Shown here piece by piece: positions 21,971 to 33,631 of a stretch of 64,000 nucleotides of DNA (its first letter is position 1; each line of letters starts with the position of its first letter). Under the pieces are notes generated by a model that saw only the letters and a list, made by a program, of their open reading frames with translations, did not search any database and had not been told where the DNA came from. Position numbers and translations under genes: made by a program. The DNA is from Xylona heveae TC161 (taxonomy: Eukaryota > Ascomycota > Xylonomycetes > Xylonales > Xylonaceae), in contig NW_017264194.1 in the NCBI RefSeq assembly GCF_001619985.1, forward strand, positions 2,165,511 through 2,229,510, read 5' to 3'.

Positions 21971-22258
21971 ATGTGTAGAGTGGAAAGCCCAGCGCCAGTG
22001 ACATACAAATGTCGCCACACAAAGTTGATTCCTCAACAGCCTCGAGTGTACATGTGTGATGCTGCAGATCGACGAGGCTTTCCATGCAAAACTCCTGAAC
22101 AGACTTCGAAGGGATCATGCCACAATCGACTTTTTGATTGCCCGAATTGCATGGAGAAGAAGAAACGAGATGCTAAGAAGGATGGCAAAGGTCCCAGCAG
22201 TGGTGTGATTGGACCGATTTCAAGCAAAACTGGCACTTCCATTACCATTGAAGCTTAA
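21971..22258 (+). CDS. Small Cys-rich protein, unknown function
   Basis: 95 residues, from ATG at 21971. Cys occurs at positions 2, 14, 30, 38, 49, 56 and 59, with YKCRH, PRVYMC, FPCKTPEQTSKGSC and FDCPNC, so a zinc-binding fold is plausible; the C-terminal third is Lys-rich then Ser/Gly-rich. No signal peptide follows from this start. A 60-base intron (21887-21946, GTGAGT...TTTCAG) lies just upstream and would sit in the 5' UTR, supporting 21971 as the true start over the in-frame ATG at 21842. Many fungi carry such small CxH/CxxC proteins of unknown role. It sits alone in the AT-rich island. Confidence 0.55.
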   Translation: MCRVESPAPVTYKCRHTKLIPQQPRVYMCDAADRRGFPCKTPEQTSKGSCHNRLFDCPNCMEKKKRDAKKDGKGPSSGVIGPISSKTGTSITIEA

Positions 22259-23687
22259 AACAGCATGGTACTTCACCCATCCCTAATTTATAATAGCTGG
22301 TTGGCAATGGTGTGCTTTCTAGAAGAACTACGGTCTGTAAGGGGATTGAGCTACCCTATTGATATAATTTATGTTTGACTATAAGATGCTGGCAAGAACT
22401 GCTAATCTCAATGGAATGATTAATAAGCTAAAGATAGTTATTCAGCTGTCATTTATGCCAGGTGCTTTCTGTCTTGATTATTGATACGTGGTTTCTGTCA
22501 ACCCTTGTATTATGAGGTTATTGTGAACATTTCATCCCAGATTGCAGCCCTCTAAAGCCATGAAGAGGGGCAACCAATATTTGACTATACAAAACTTTGC
22601 CTTTAGATGTACGTTGTACAGATTGACAATATGTTACGAGGGTATTGCAATGCCATAGTAGTATCTAGTTGGTCTTTTTTGCCACCTAATGTCATGTTGC
22701 AAGTCCGGCTGAACTGCTTGGGCATGCTAAAACACATTTTTCAGTATCTATGAGCGGCCCCACGAAGTTTGTCACCCATCCTCAGGACGGAAGAAGATAC
22801 ATAATAAAAATGTTAAGGTGGTTACCTGTCAAGTGGGTACGGAGAAAATCAAGGTTGAAAACGAAAGACGGGATTGACCACGAAAGATAAAATAACCCGG
22901 GAGTCCATGAATGAGCCGTTGAATGGCGTCAAATGGGTTTTGTCCATCAATGGTTTTCTCTGCTGCCCTTGTTGAATGTATGTACCTATAGTGTTTGATG
23001 CGCCTCGTCCTCTCCTCTTTATGGTTTTATTCAGGCAATAATGAAAGAGTAACACCGTTCTAATACTTCTGCTTTGACATAGAGTAGGCCATTATTATCA
23101 ATAGAAGTACAAACGTACAATGGATTAGAACTTTTTTTCCCAGCTGTCATTCTAATATAAACCTATCAATGACAAAGAGCTGCAACACTAGGAGATGAGC
23201 TGTGGCTCTGTGAGGCCTTGAGCGGGAGGGAAAGTGCTGGGTGAACGTTTACTTATATATGCGTAGGCCGTGGCGAATGCGGCGGAGTCGGCAACATCTC
23301 GCGGTGAAGGCCAATATTTCCTGTACAGATGTATTGTATACCAGGGATTCCCAGCACAGCTTCACTACCATATGTCAATAGTGACCTAAGAGGTATTAAT
23401 AATCGTCCTTGCAAGTCGATTGTAATGCTCGGGTGAAGTGACTACGGTCATCGCCTGTGTATGGCTTCAATTAATTATTTTGTCATATTATTCGAATGCT
23501 GAGACTCTGTGAAAGAATATGATCATCTTGAAAACTCGCTAATGTCTATGTAAGAAAATCCAGCAAGGGGGAAAAAGGAAAAATGACAATGAAAGACCAC
23601 ATGTATGCTATTGTACCGCTCTGCGCCATACACCTAAAACCCACTAAAAACACGCGTCAGGCCTGATCCCGTGACCTAGGATACTCC
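22259..23687. other. AT-rich gene-poor stretch, 1.4 kb
   Basis: 3' flank of the Cys-rich gene and 3' flank of MZT1. AT-rich, without a recognisable gene or repeat family. Confidence 0.5.
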
Positions 23688-24297
23688 TCAGTCAGAATAA
23701 TCTCCCCGCCGAGCGTCTTCCTCGTACACGAGATCATGGTCTCGCTGATGACGCAGGGCATCGCCTTCGCGGCGCAACTCTTTGACAACGTTCTATCCAT
23801 TTCATAATATTAGTGAACGGCATTTGAAGACGCAGAACAGAATAAAAAAACACAAGGGTAGTAGTCGCGCAGACATCACGAGACCAAGACACGAAACGAA
23901 AGGGACCATGCATGATTCAAAGGATAAAGTTCAACATACCGCAAGAGCTTCTGGGTTGACGCCATTCTCAATGAGCGATACACAGAGCGAGAGGGTCGTG
24001 CGGTCGAGTTTGGTGTCCTGGGTGCAGTATTATCAGTCAGGCTGTAGATGAGATAAGAAATGCCAATATAACGAATTCATTCAGAGATCCAACGCAGGCC
24101 AATCCAGTGTAGAAAACCGAAGGAACAAATGGAGCAGTAAAAAAGCAGAGTAGGGAGTCTATACATTATAGAAGGGATATGTCCAAACGTACCAGTAATG
24201 TCGAAATCTCCTGTAAGATATCAATGACTTCTCGCGCCGCAGCTCGTTTTGAATCTGCTGGCTGTGACGACGGCTGCGGCTGCGCTGGTGGTGCCAT
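23688..24297 (-). CDS. MZT1: MZT1 / mitotic-spindle organizing protein 1
   Basis: Exons 24193..24297, 23940..24017 and 23688..23792 (minus), 95 residues, all joins in phase 0 with GTACGT/CAG and GTATGT/TAG sites. The core [13 protein letters not shown] / [19 protein letters not shown] / [15 protein letters not shown] is the diagnostic MOZART1 three-helix domain. MZT1 binds the N-termini of gamma-tubulin complex proteins and helps recruit and activate the gamma-tubulin complex at spindle pole bodies. The short Pro/Gln N-terminus and acidic C-terminal tail ([12 protein letters not shown]) are typical of fungal members. The exons are each shorter than an ordinary ORF cut-off, so the gene could be overlooked. 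Confidence 0.95.
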
Positions 24298-25606
24298 GGT
24301 CTGTAGATATTTATTTTTCTTTCCTCAATTGTACTTTGTAGGAATTTTCTTTCTTGCGTTCCTTGGCTCTTTCCGCGCTGATACCCTCAAGGTCCTTGAA
24401 CCTCTGGCCGTGATCCCGTGTTCCCGTGACCACGCTGTGCTTGAATTTTTGACCCTTGCAATTTGACACTGATTCCTAAAGTCTTTTTACGCTGGTAACT
24501 ATGAATGTGTCCGATGCCAGATCTTTCGAGAAGTTAAGAGAAATGTCTGAGAGAGTTTTAAAATTGAGAATAGCGATTCTTTTGCGCAGACGCGTCAATG
24601 GAAAAAATCTGGGCAATTTGAGAACGTTTCTTGTCGCGGGCTGACCGGCGCGCTTGGGAGGAAAGTGTAGTTGAATCGTTACCCGGCGCGTTCACTTACT
24701 CTTGTTTAGACCCCTGGGGGTGGTGGTCTGGGCGCTAAGTTGGGTTAGTGGGATAACTATGCACTGCCCCTAAGTCTGGTGTTCCCAACTGAAAGTCAGG
24801 CAACTCCAGCGATAAGGCTAGTTAAGCGCAGAGTCAAATATCGCAAAGGGGGACAGAACATACGGAGTATGGCTCCAGCATATCGTGTGCCGCGCTTTTT
24901 AAAACAACATTACTCGTACAAAACTAATCGATCTATTGTCCGACCCATTGCTTGCCGTGCTAAAGTTTCAAAAGCCGTTTTATGGCCAAGGCGGACAACA
25001 CTTCACCAGTTTTTTTTTGGAACTGGTACTCTCGATGATCAAGTAGTATTATTGCATTCTAATCAGGCGTGGTGCCTATTCATTCCGATACTATCCTTAC
25101 ACACGTATAAAATATACATACTGTCCCAACGATTGTCACACCTAAACACCTTATCCACTTATAATCTAACCTTGCTGTATCCTCTGCGTTGAAGTTCCCC
25201 CTGGTGCTCCTTTCCAGTCCATGTCAAAAAATATTTGGGTAAGAGAAAAAGACGAAAAGATAAAAAAGAACCGATGAAAATGCCCGAAAAAATAGAAATG
25301 GATCGGCATATGTGCAGCGAATACAAAGCGGGCGCTAGTAAACTGGATTTGTGGTATCAAAATATAAACTCACTTTCTTATTGGGTGAAAACGGTGGAGG
25401 ACCAACCACGCCGAATCAAAGAGGACCAAAATGTGCCAAAGAACGCCAGATGCAAAGTGTGAGTGACAAGATGCTCGCACTAAAGCAGGCGCAACAAGAG
25501 AAAAGGACAAGCAGAGGACAAAAATCTCTTCTGACGCTTGTCAAATGGCAGACCGACTGAGAGTGTATAAATCATAGGAGTAGAGGGTACAACTTTTCTT
25601 GTACCG
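24298..25606. other. Intergenic, 1.3 kb
   Basis: Promoter of MZT1 on the left and 3' flank of the E3 ligase gene on the right. A TACGGAGTAT motif lies at 24861. The ORF 24779-25192 has no recognisable content. Confidence 0.5.
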
Positions 25607-27915
25607 TCATCGATGTCCAATAAGTGCCATGTGATCAACGTCATCATCATCATCATCATCTTCGTCTTCTGGATTGGGTGCTTCGCTTGTGCCATCTTCG
25701 CTTTCTTCATCTTCGCTGCTGTCTTCGGCATACGTATCAAAGTTAAACATGAACCGATCGCTCGGGCCATCCGCGCCCCAAAAGTCTACCGAATCTTCAT
25801 CTGACGCCAGACTGTCACCGTCCGCGTGACGGTTATTTTCGAGCGCGATATTCGAGAGGTCTGAAAAGTTACGCATTGGCGAGACGGAGCGACCGGCGCG
25901 CTGGGGTACATGGTATGGAGAAAATCGAACTGCGTCGGTAGCGGAAGCAGACGAAACCTGCCGGCGCAGAGTGTGGTGGTTCGCAGGCGGATCCGGAATA
26001 TCAAGCAGAGCAGATGGTCCGCCGTTCCGGCGTGCTGCTCGTCCACGAGATGTTGGTCGAGTTGATGGAATAGATCCTTCATTTTGTCGTCGTTCGGGAG
26101 GAGCCAGTGCTGCTGCCATTTGATCAGTGGCTGGAGCAGTTTCTTCACCACTAAGGATTTGAATCTGCGCAGTATTATACGAGTCGCATCTGCAAGGTAA
26201 GAATCAGTGAATGAGACTAAAGCCCACAAGAAGACAAATGTCGCCAAAAAAAAAATACGCCAAGGGATTGGACATACACGCCACACTTCAGACCCAACCA
26301 GTGATAGGGAACTATTGTCTTGGCAGAACAGTCATTACACGAAACAACTGCCTGGGTGTCTCGAAATTGTGGAGGCATCGGCTGCTCCTCAATAGCACGA
26401 TCTAAATTGCGGAATTGAATCTCCATGTTTACTACACTTCGGTTGCAGATGGGACATCGGTAAGATGTCTTCATATGCTCGTAGAAGCATTTGTGATGAA
26501 TGCTGTGCCCGCATTTCATAAACACCACCGTGTGTGGGGAGGTAAACATGTACTCGCCGCAGATGGGACAGTTGCAATCGGTTGATCTTTCAATGCAACG
26601 ATGCGAGTCCGCAATAGCAATGGACATGCAAACACCGCAGGTCTGGTTCAAAGAAAAGATTACTACTTCGTTCAACGGTACGGGAGAATCTGCTTACCTT
26701 GCAATGATAAAAGTCTTTTCCAAGACCTTGACCGACGCGGCAAATGCCACAATCGTCACAATGGTATATACTCTTTTCGTTATCGTCATCCCAGAGCTTG
26801 CAAATCTCACAGTAATAGTACGCAGCGGTCGTGTTGCACTGCTGACACTGTGCGCCCGCTGGTTGCGGGAAACTGCAGACCATACAAAGCATGTTTTTCG
26901 TTTTTCGTCGGTTTAGAGCATGATCTTCCCTTTCATCGTGACAAAATCGGCAAGTATACCAGCGCGCGCAGTCGGCACATTGCAGTTTGACATTCCTCTT
27001 GTAGTGTTGACACCCTAGCCGGGGCTCATCAACTTCCTCTTCAGCCACAGAAGCTCCTTCTGTTTCGCTCACAGCTTGCAGCGCAGGGATTATGCGGGGG
27101 ACAAAGGTCGGTTGCAGATCGTCAGGCGTTAGGCCATACGGGTTATCAGGATCTGGAATGGAGACGCTTGAACGCGGAGTCCAAGCATCATGGATATATC
27201 GACTACCGGAATTTGTCGAGCTTGGGGTAAAAGGTCGATCTTGGCTAAGCGGACTGATGGGCGATCCAGGCTGCAACAGATTCTGCTGGGTCATTCTCGC
27301 GGTGTAATTCTCCGTCATTAGGGTGTGCATCAATTGCGCCTTTGCCGTTTCTGGGATTTCCATTTCTCGAATTTCCACGATGCGGGTTCTCAATACACTC
27401 ATTCCGTCGTCCGCCGGTAAAGCGCTGATCCCTGTGGCACCGCTTGATGCTGATCGAGCCGCATCTTCGGCATCGTATGCGGGGGTCGACCTGCCGGGAG
27501 CACTGCCCTCGCCAGCGAGAGAAATGTTGGAAGGTGATGATGTCGCAGCCGATTGGAGACCCTCGGGAATATCATCGCGTCTAGAGGCCTCTCCATATGT
27601 TGGATCCGCCTGTCTAGCTGCTGGTGACGAAGCCAATGGCGCATCTCCCATGATGCTGGAAGAAGGGGCAGGTGTGTCTGTCATCCCGTTTGGCGTTATC
27701 TGCACATTTAGGTCGTGCGGCGCACGGGAACGACGCCTTCCTATCCGCACAGGATCATGTGATGGAGATGGTGAAGAAGACGGAAGAAGAGCAACAGCAG
27801 CGCGGGGCGAACTAGACGATGCGCTGTCGGAGCTGGCACCAGAACCGGAGCGTGAGAAGCGGCGGGCTTGGCGAACGACGGGATCTACTAGGTAGGAAGC
27901 TATGAAGTGGCTCAT
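25607..27915 (-). CDS. PIRH2/RCHY1-type E3 ubiquitin ligase (CHY, CTCHY and RING zinc fingers)
   Basis: Exons 26698..27915, 26278..26642 and 25607..26189 (minus), 721 residues. A disordered N-terminal ~300 residues is followed by a CHY zinc finger from about 302 (CQHYKRN, CADC, CRFCHDE), a CTCHY finger (CQQC, YYCEICKLWDDD, YHCDDCGICRVG), a RING about 431-473 (CPICGEYM, CGHSIHHKC, CPIC) and the zinc-ribbon CNDCSAKT...LKCGVCDSYNT, which is restored only by splicing at 26278/26189. This order is that of RCHY1/PIRH2 ligases, which ubiquitinate target proteins with an E2. The C-terminus is strongly acidic, with a run of Asp. The fungal extensions at both ends are far longer than in animal PIRH2. 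Targets cannot be told from sequence. Confidence 0.92.
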
Positions 27916-29815
27916 TTGTGGAAAGAGCCTTGTGGGGCAGAATGGAGAGAGAGGACCGTGGAGTGACTTTCAATCGGCAATTGTGTCGTGAAGCTGCCCT
28001 CTCTCAATCTCTCCTGCTTTTTGCTTTTTGCTTTTTATATTCGGTGAAAGATAATTACGGTCGGCGCCTTGTTTCGCAGCAAAAGAAAATCCTCGCCTGC
28101 CTGCGGGCTGGACTTCTCATATCTCAGGTAGGTAACAATGCCACAAGGGAGGAAGAGACGGTCAACTCCTCACCGCCTATGCCGGATTGGATGTCGGGGA
28201 AGCAACGAGGACACTGCGGGAACTTAAGGGACCGACGATGCCACACGGAAGGTTCCGCCGTTGCCGAGGTTCAGCCTCAGGAACAATGACCGTTTGAGGC
28301 AATATAACCGAGAAATAGCCTGAAGAATGGATTATGTAATTGCCGAATCTGCCGCAAATAAGGTGAGTAAGTTAAGTTGCTGCAGTGCGACTCAATCGGG
28401 TCCAGGAGGTCCAGGTACATACATTGGAAGATGATATTTGTAGTACTATGTAGTTGCAGAGAATATTGCTTCCTGTTGCTGTAATCATTAACAGAGAAAA
28501 CACAACAAAATTTGAAAAAAAAAGGAAAGGAAAGGTAGCAATTCACCTTTTGCTGGCTTTAGGCAAAGCTCGCTGATAAAAAGGTACCGGATGAAGCAAG
28601 GACCGACGATGACGGCATGCCTTATGTTGGATCACGTGATGAGCAGAGGTGAGTTCGTTTCAGCTCCCAGCTCGAATGGTCCTGAGGGCGAAGAATATCA
28701 GAGCGAATAGAAGAAACTTCGCAATTCGCAATGCGCAGTAAGATAGAACCTGGTCAGTCAGACCAGAGAAGCAGCAATCGGAGGATTTAAAGGAGTCCCC
28801 CGGTTCATCACTTGCAGTATCACAAGCAGCACACTGCCGAGGGTCGAAAGGAAACACAAGGAATGCAATCACGGCGTCAGAGGCTTGACAGCTTCCCCGC
28901 AGCGGTTTCTGCAAACCTTAACTGTGCAATAAAAAAGCCAAAACGTTCTATGAGTGACACGGACATTAGAACACAAGTGCAGAAAGCTGGCCCCGTCACT
29001 ACCATTATAAAATAATCATATCATCTGTTGCTTATCGGCCATGTGTAATGCGGCATATTTGTCCCTCAAGATGCGTAACTTTCCCAATATGTGCTGTAGT
29101 TACTAAACCCCCCTTAAGCGTTTTCAACTAGAGGGTCTCAGTGCTATAAATCTGTTTCTTCCTTTGCCAAAATCGTCGAGAAAAGGAAGAGGAAAGCCCA
29201 ATATCTCGTCACGCTCATCTTGTCTGCAATAGGACTGGTGAGGCGATAAAGACGGGGATTCATCGCGACACTGAGGAGCCATTTCCGGCCACTCCACCGT
29301 TCACTCTCACACCCCACTCACTGTTTTCCGCGTCTGGGGGAAACATTTCCCACGACAATTGCTACCACTGCACCTTTTCCCACAGAAAACCACCGTATAT
29401 CATATTGAACCCCCCTGGCAACGTTCTTATACGTCCTGCTCATATACCCACCATTTGCTCCTCCTTTCTCCCTCTCTACATTTTCTCTATCTCTCACGGC
29501 TCAACCCCCACCAACCCCGGCAATTCAATCCCTGCTGATTCGACCATTTTTGTGCCGAACCCCGCAAAATCGAAAAGGATTTGCGGAGAGGACAATAAGA
29601 ACTCGGACCCTGTGGCCCCTTCAGCGCACGCGACGACCTGACGATCGCATCAATTGTGTTCTTTAGAGTACTTATTGCTCTGGCGCCTGGCATTTCCGCT
29701 CATAACGACCCCTCTTGCTCCTCCAGCCCACCTTCTTTCGCTGCGGCGGGAGCTCTTCATGGACCATCACTCTGTGCAGGCCTTATCGCGACTGCCTTGA
29801 GGACCTCCGGTCTTC
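27916..29815. other. Intergenic, 1.9 kb, divergent promoters
   Basis: Between the E3 ligase and mitochondrial carrier genes. The right 400 bases are C/T-rich, as in fungal promoters and 5' UTRs. No supportable gene in the middle; small ORFs at 28277-28546 and 28660-28914 lack recognisable content. Confidence 0.5.
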
Positions 29816-31346
29816 ATGGAGCGCCATCGTCTCGGCCCGTCAGATATCAATATGCCCGAGTCTCCTTCTACGCATGACCCTCGCACGCTTCATGTGCCAT
29901 ATGCCCCGCCACCTCCGACCGAGCGACCAAAGAGATGGGTGAAACATTACCGTACCGAGATTGCGGCAAGCACAAGCAGCATTTTGTCCACCTTTTCGGC
30001 CGTATGTTTCCATTTCATTTGTCTCTCATGCTATCTTTTTCAAGAGTAAAAAAAGATGGAGAATGAGGACATGGGCGATGAGATAAACGCATAAAATAAA
30101 GCTTCATGGAGCTGACTCTTCTAATTACTTTAGTATCCGCTTGATTCTGTTAAAACGCGAATGCAAGCGTAAGCATCATCTAGCTCTTTGAAGTTTACTT
30201 TGAGTATTTTTGATGGTGCTAACGATGATGATGTAGCTATAAGTTTGATAGCTTATCTGACTGCCTGAATCATACCTATCGGACCGAGGGCTTGAGAGGA
30301 TTTTGGCGTGGTCAGTACTCTGCAAATCAAAAACAGTACTGGGCAGTTCGAGGAAAACGCTAATACAGCGATAGGCGTTCTGGCACCCCTTGCGAGTATA
30401 ACCGTGGTGCGAACCGTATCTTTCTCCATCTACCAAAAGGCAAAATACACATACTCGGGATGGCTGGAGCAACTCACGGGGACAGCGCCGCTCGTCATTG
30501 CTAATATGCAAGGCAGCTACCCTAGTCTGTCGACAATTGCATGTTTCGGAGCAGCTGGAGCGACGAGCGGTGCTGTCATTACAGCAATTGCGTGCCCCTT
30601 TGAGCTGACCAAGCTGAGTGCTCAAATTTCCGTGCTCATGGCCCGGACTAAAGTGACGAGCATCGACGACCCGATTCGGGAAAGTTACCAGCAAAAGGGG
30701 ACATTAAGGACTGCACAAAATATCATCAAGCATAGAGGCGTTACTGGATTGTATTCGGGTTTTCATTTGCATTTGAGTAAGCTTCTAAATTATGGCCACG
30801 CTCCCTTTTTATTCGGAACGTTTCACTGACTTTCTGCGGCACAGTGCGAGACACAATTGGGACGGGAATCTACTTTATGACATATGAGAGCTCAAAACAG
30901 GTGCTTGCCACCTTTAGCGACAGCTCGCCGACATCCCCGCTGGCCGTGGTCGTAGCAGGCGGTCTTTGTGGCCTCGTCAGTTGGGCTTGTGTATGTACTT
31001 GCGACGGCAAAGATTCTATTCTCTCAGTGCTGACCTCAGCCATGTCTAGATATATCCGATTGACTCGGCGAAAAGCATATACCAACGAAATTGTTTGATG
31101 CATAGCAAGGGGAAGCTTGTTAAATCACCAAAGATTGAATTCTTTAACCGACGCATGTACCGAGGTACGCCCTGCATCCTCCTCTTCCGCTAGAAACCTG
31201 CATTGGGCGGTGAAACCGTACTAACCTGCGTCTTCGGCCATCCAGGCCTCGGAGTATCAATGACCCGCTCAGCACTTGTCAATGCCATCTTCTTCTCGTC
31301 CTTTGAAGCCGTTAAGAAACAAATCAACAAGGTCGAAGACTATTGA
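29816..31346 (+). CDS. Mitochondrial carrier family (SLC25-like) protein
   Basis: Seven exons: 29816..30001, 30134..30168, 30237..30310, 30375..30776, 30845..30990, 31050..31164 and 31246..31346; 352 residues. The three carrier signatures P-x-D/E-x-x-K/R are visible, each at the end of an odd-numbered helix: YPLDSVKTR (exon 2), CPFELTKL (exon 4) and YPIDSAKS (exon 6). Each is followed by the family's G-x-R/K-G pattern or a relic of it (TEGLRGFWRG, GVTGLYSGF, RMYRGLG). The N-terminus has an extra ~30 residues rich in Pro and His. Such proteins exchange metabolites across the inner mitochondrial membrane. The contact-site residues do not let me name the substrate. An in-frame ATG about 12 codons downstream is an alternative start. 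Seven exons make this the most intron-rich gene here. Confidence 0.9.
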
Positions 31347-32018
31347 ATACGGCCGACGGCGGTCCACTCCCATCCCGCACCAATCTATTCTTTCCTGTTA
31401 TTATTCATCAAACCAAAATTTTCGGACCAATTTTTGATACACCCAGAGGACGGCAACAAGGCGAATCGAAGCAATGAGACTGAGTCCCATATTTCAGCTT
31501 TGACAGTATCACCTTGGTTGCCTTTTATTTTCTCGTCGCCGGATCTTTTCTTTATTTGCTATTTAAATATGGATTCGCCTTACTGGCTACTGGTTCACGG
31601 TTCGTTACTCTAAACGGCGTTGGGCAGAGAGAAAGAGCTACACTGGAACTCATGACTTTTCAATTTTTACTTTATTTGCAAAATATCCAGAAAGATCTAT
31701 GCTCAAACACGAGAGCTACAATTATCGGCAAAGAAAATCGTTTGTGTTTGCCATCGATATTATATTTTTCTCCCACCGCAAATTTTGTGAGCTGCTCATC
31801 AAAACACATCTGGTTTGGGTTAGGGCTTGGGCTTGCACTTCAATGTATCAATACTTTTGTTTTTTTGGAAGATATACATATCAAGTTGTACTGATTTATA
31901 TATAACATGCCAAATTCTAGGAAAATATTATTGACGTACGTGATCGGCGCGGGTATGAGTTCTGTATAGAGATATCGTGAATTGCGCAGATTGTTTTTTG
32001 TTTTCACCTAGTCTGGTA
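31347..32018. other. Convergent intergenic, 0.7 kb
   Basis: Between the 3' ends of the carrier and the CCDC25-like genes. AT-rich, with 3'-UTR-like sequence only. Confidence 0.6.
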
Positions 32019-33317
32019 TCACATGAAATCGTCTAAAAAGTCCGCATCCCGATTCTGATTACTCGTTTCTTCCATGTTGTCTTCTGTGAACAAGTCGTCG
32101 TAGGCATGGTCTCGACGCCACGCAAGTTCTTGTCGCTCTTTGGCCACGCGTAGTTCTTCTTTTTTCTGTATATTCATGTTAGCTTTTTTTCCCACTTCCA
32201 TTTCTTATGCCTTTCAGCAAACAGGGATTATGCGATTCAAGAAACCAAACTACAAAGGATCGTACAGCTGTGGGCAAAAATTGGAATGCAAATATAGGAG
32301 CCAGACGTACCCTTTCCTGCTGCGCGGCACGATCTTTCCACCGCAATGCCTTGAGCCGAGCCTCCTTTTCTTCGCGCAAGTCTGGGAATTTTTCGACTTT
32401 TGTCTTATTCAGGCGGTTGACAATAGGATTTTCGCGGGTCGGCACGAGAACACGCTTGACCTTAATTTGAGTTATGTTAACATTACTACCTTGCCTCTGG
32501 GACAGGTCGACGTGTGGCTGATGGAACAACAAGATCATTGGGCGTAAAAAGTGTATGAAGCGAAACGCACCTTTTTCTGATCCTTGAATCCAACTTGTCC
32601 AACTGCCATGCTGCCGTCCTTTTTCAGATTAGACCACGGCGTGTAAATCACTGAGACATTTTCTTTCTTGTTTCCTGGAGTAATTGTGTTAGCATCAGTG
32701 CTTGACCGGTCATAAGGTTGAGTATGGTTTGGGGAATCCGGAAAATAAGGACCCCATATTGACAGAGACATGCAGATGCTAAATGGTAGAGACGCAAACA
32801 AAAGCATAGACATACCCTCAATAGAATTGGCTTTGGTCAGCTGTGCGCAATCTTGCACCAGCTTTTCCGGCAGCTTGTCCCATTCCTCGCCATCGCGCAT
32901 CCGGAGATAGATGTGAGCGCTCGAAAGATTATCAACATGAAACTATAGCTTTATGTTGGTATATAATCGTAACAAGATACAGGCCATAGTATTCTCGTCG
33001 TGTATATATGACCTGAATATATACGTGCGTCGCGAGGAGCATTTGTAGGTGCCAAACGTACCCTTCATGGAGTTATTAGTATAAATGTCTACAAGATGTT
33101 ATCAATAAGATTTGGAGTAACAGTACCATACGTCCTCTTCCCAGCCAAATTTAATCAGATCCTCATCTGCACGCGCCGAGTGTCAGTTAGCTTTCTGTTT
33201 TCGCGGAGAAGCTTCGGAGGCGGGGGAGGGGTCGGAGGTTTTACTTTCGACCTTGTCTTTGCCAACGTAGATAAACGCGGCCGGGGAGACAGTGTTGCTA
33301 GAGAAATAGTATACCAT
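32019..33317 (-). CDS. CCDC25: CCDC25 homologue (NFACT-R domain protein)
   Basis: Six exons (minus): 33245..33317, 33132..33166, 32816..32942, 32571..32674, 32311..32460 and 32019..32165; 211 residues, frame kept. Text matches the CCDC25 family throughout: MVYYFSSN start, FIYVGKDKVENEDLIKFGW, SSAHIYLRMRDGEEWDKLP, VIYTPWSNLKKDGSM, VKRVLVPTRENPIVNRLNKT, then a basic coiled coil and the closing FLDDFM. The domain is the NFACT-R (DUF814) fold shared with ribosome-quality-control factors Rqc2/NEMF; the family's own role in fungi is unclear. Oddity: between exons 2 and 3 the family reads D-V-W-F-H-V-D, but canonical GT-AG joining at 33131/32943 gives D-F-H-V-D, losing Val-Trp. Using the donor 4 bases later breaks the frame. 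Confidence 0.88.
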
Positions 33318-33631
33318 CCTGATATCCTTTCTAGATCTTTATATTTCACAAGCGTTTTATCATAAAGGACCGAATTGAGAAAGACTTTGTTTGTTGGAGA
33401 GTGACAGCGACTTTTCGTGCGGAAATTCCCGTGGTCAGGGCTCTCGCGACGTCAGAAGGGAAACAATTCCGCATATCTACAAACCCTCAACACCAAAATT
33501 ACTTCACGACGTATATGAGCACACTTTGATCAAGCTCTTTAGGGGAAGCATCATGGGGGGATAAAAAGGGGTTTGAACAAAAAGAGGTCCAGGGCAGGAA
33601 TTATACAAATTGAGCGTGGAAGTCATCCGCC
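33318..33631. promoter_or_regulatory. Bidirectional promoter CCDC25 / DHX35
   Basis: Only 314 bases separate the two divergent start codons, so both promoters must lie here. No clear TATA box pair was seen. Confidence 0.6.

Noticed and set aside
24779-25192. 137-codon ORF between MZT1 and the E3 ligase gene
   Set aside because: Starts at TTG and has no conserved content.
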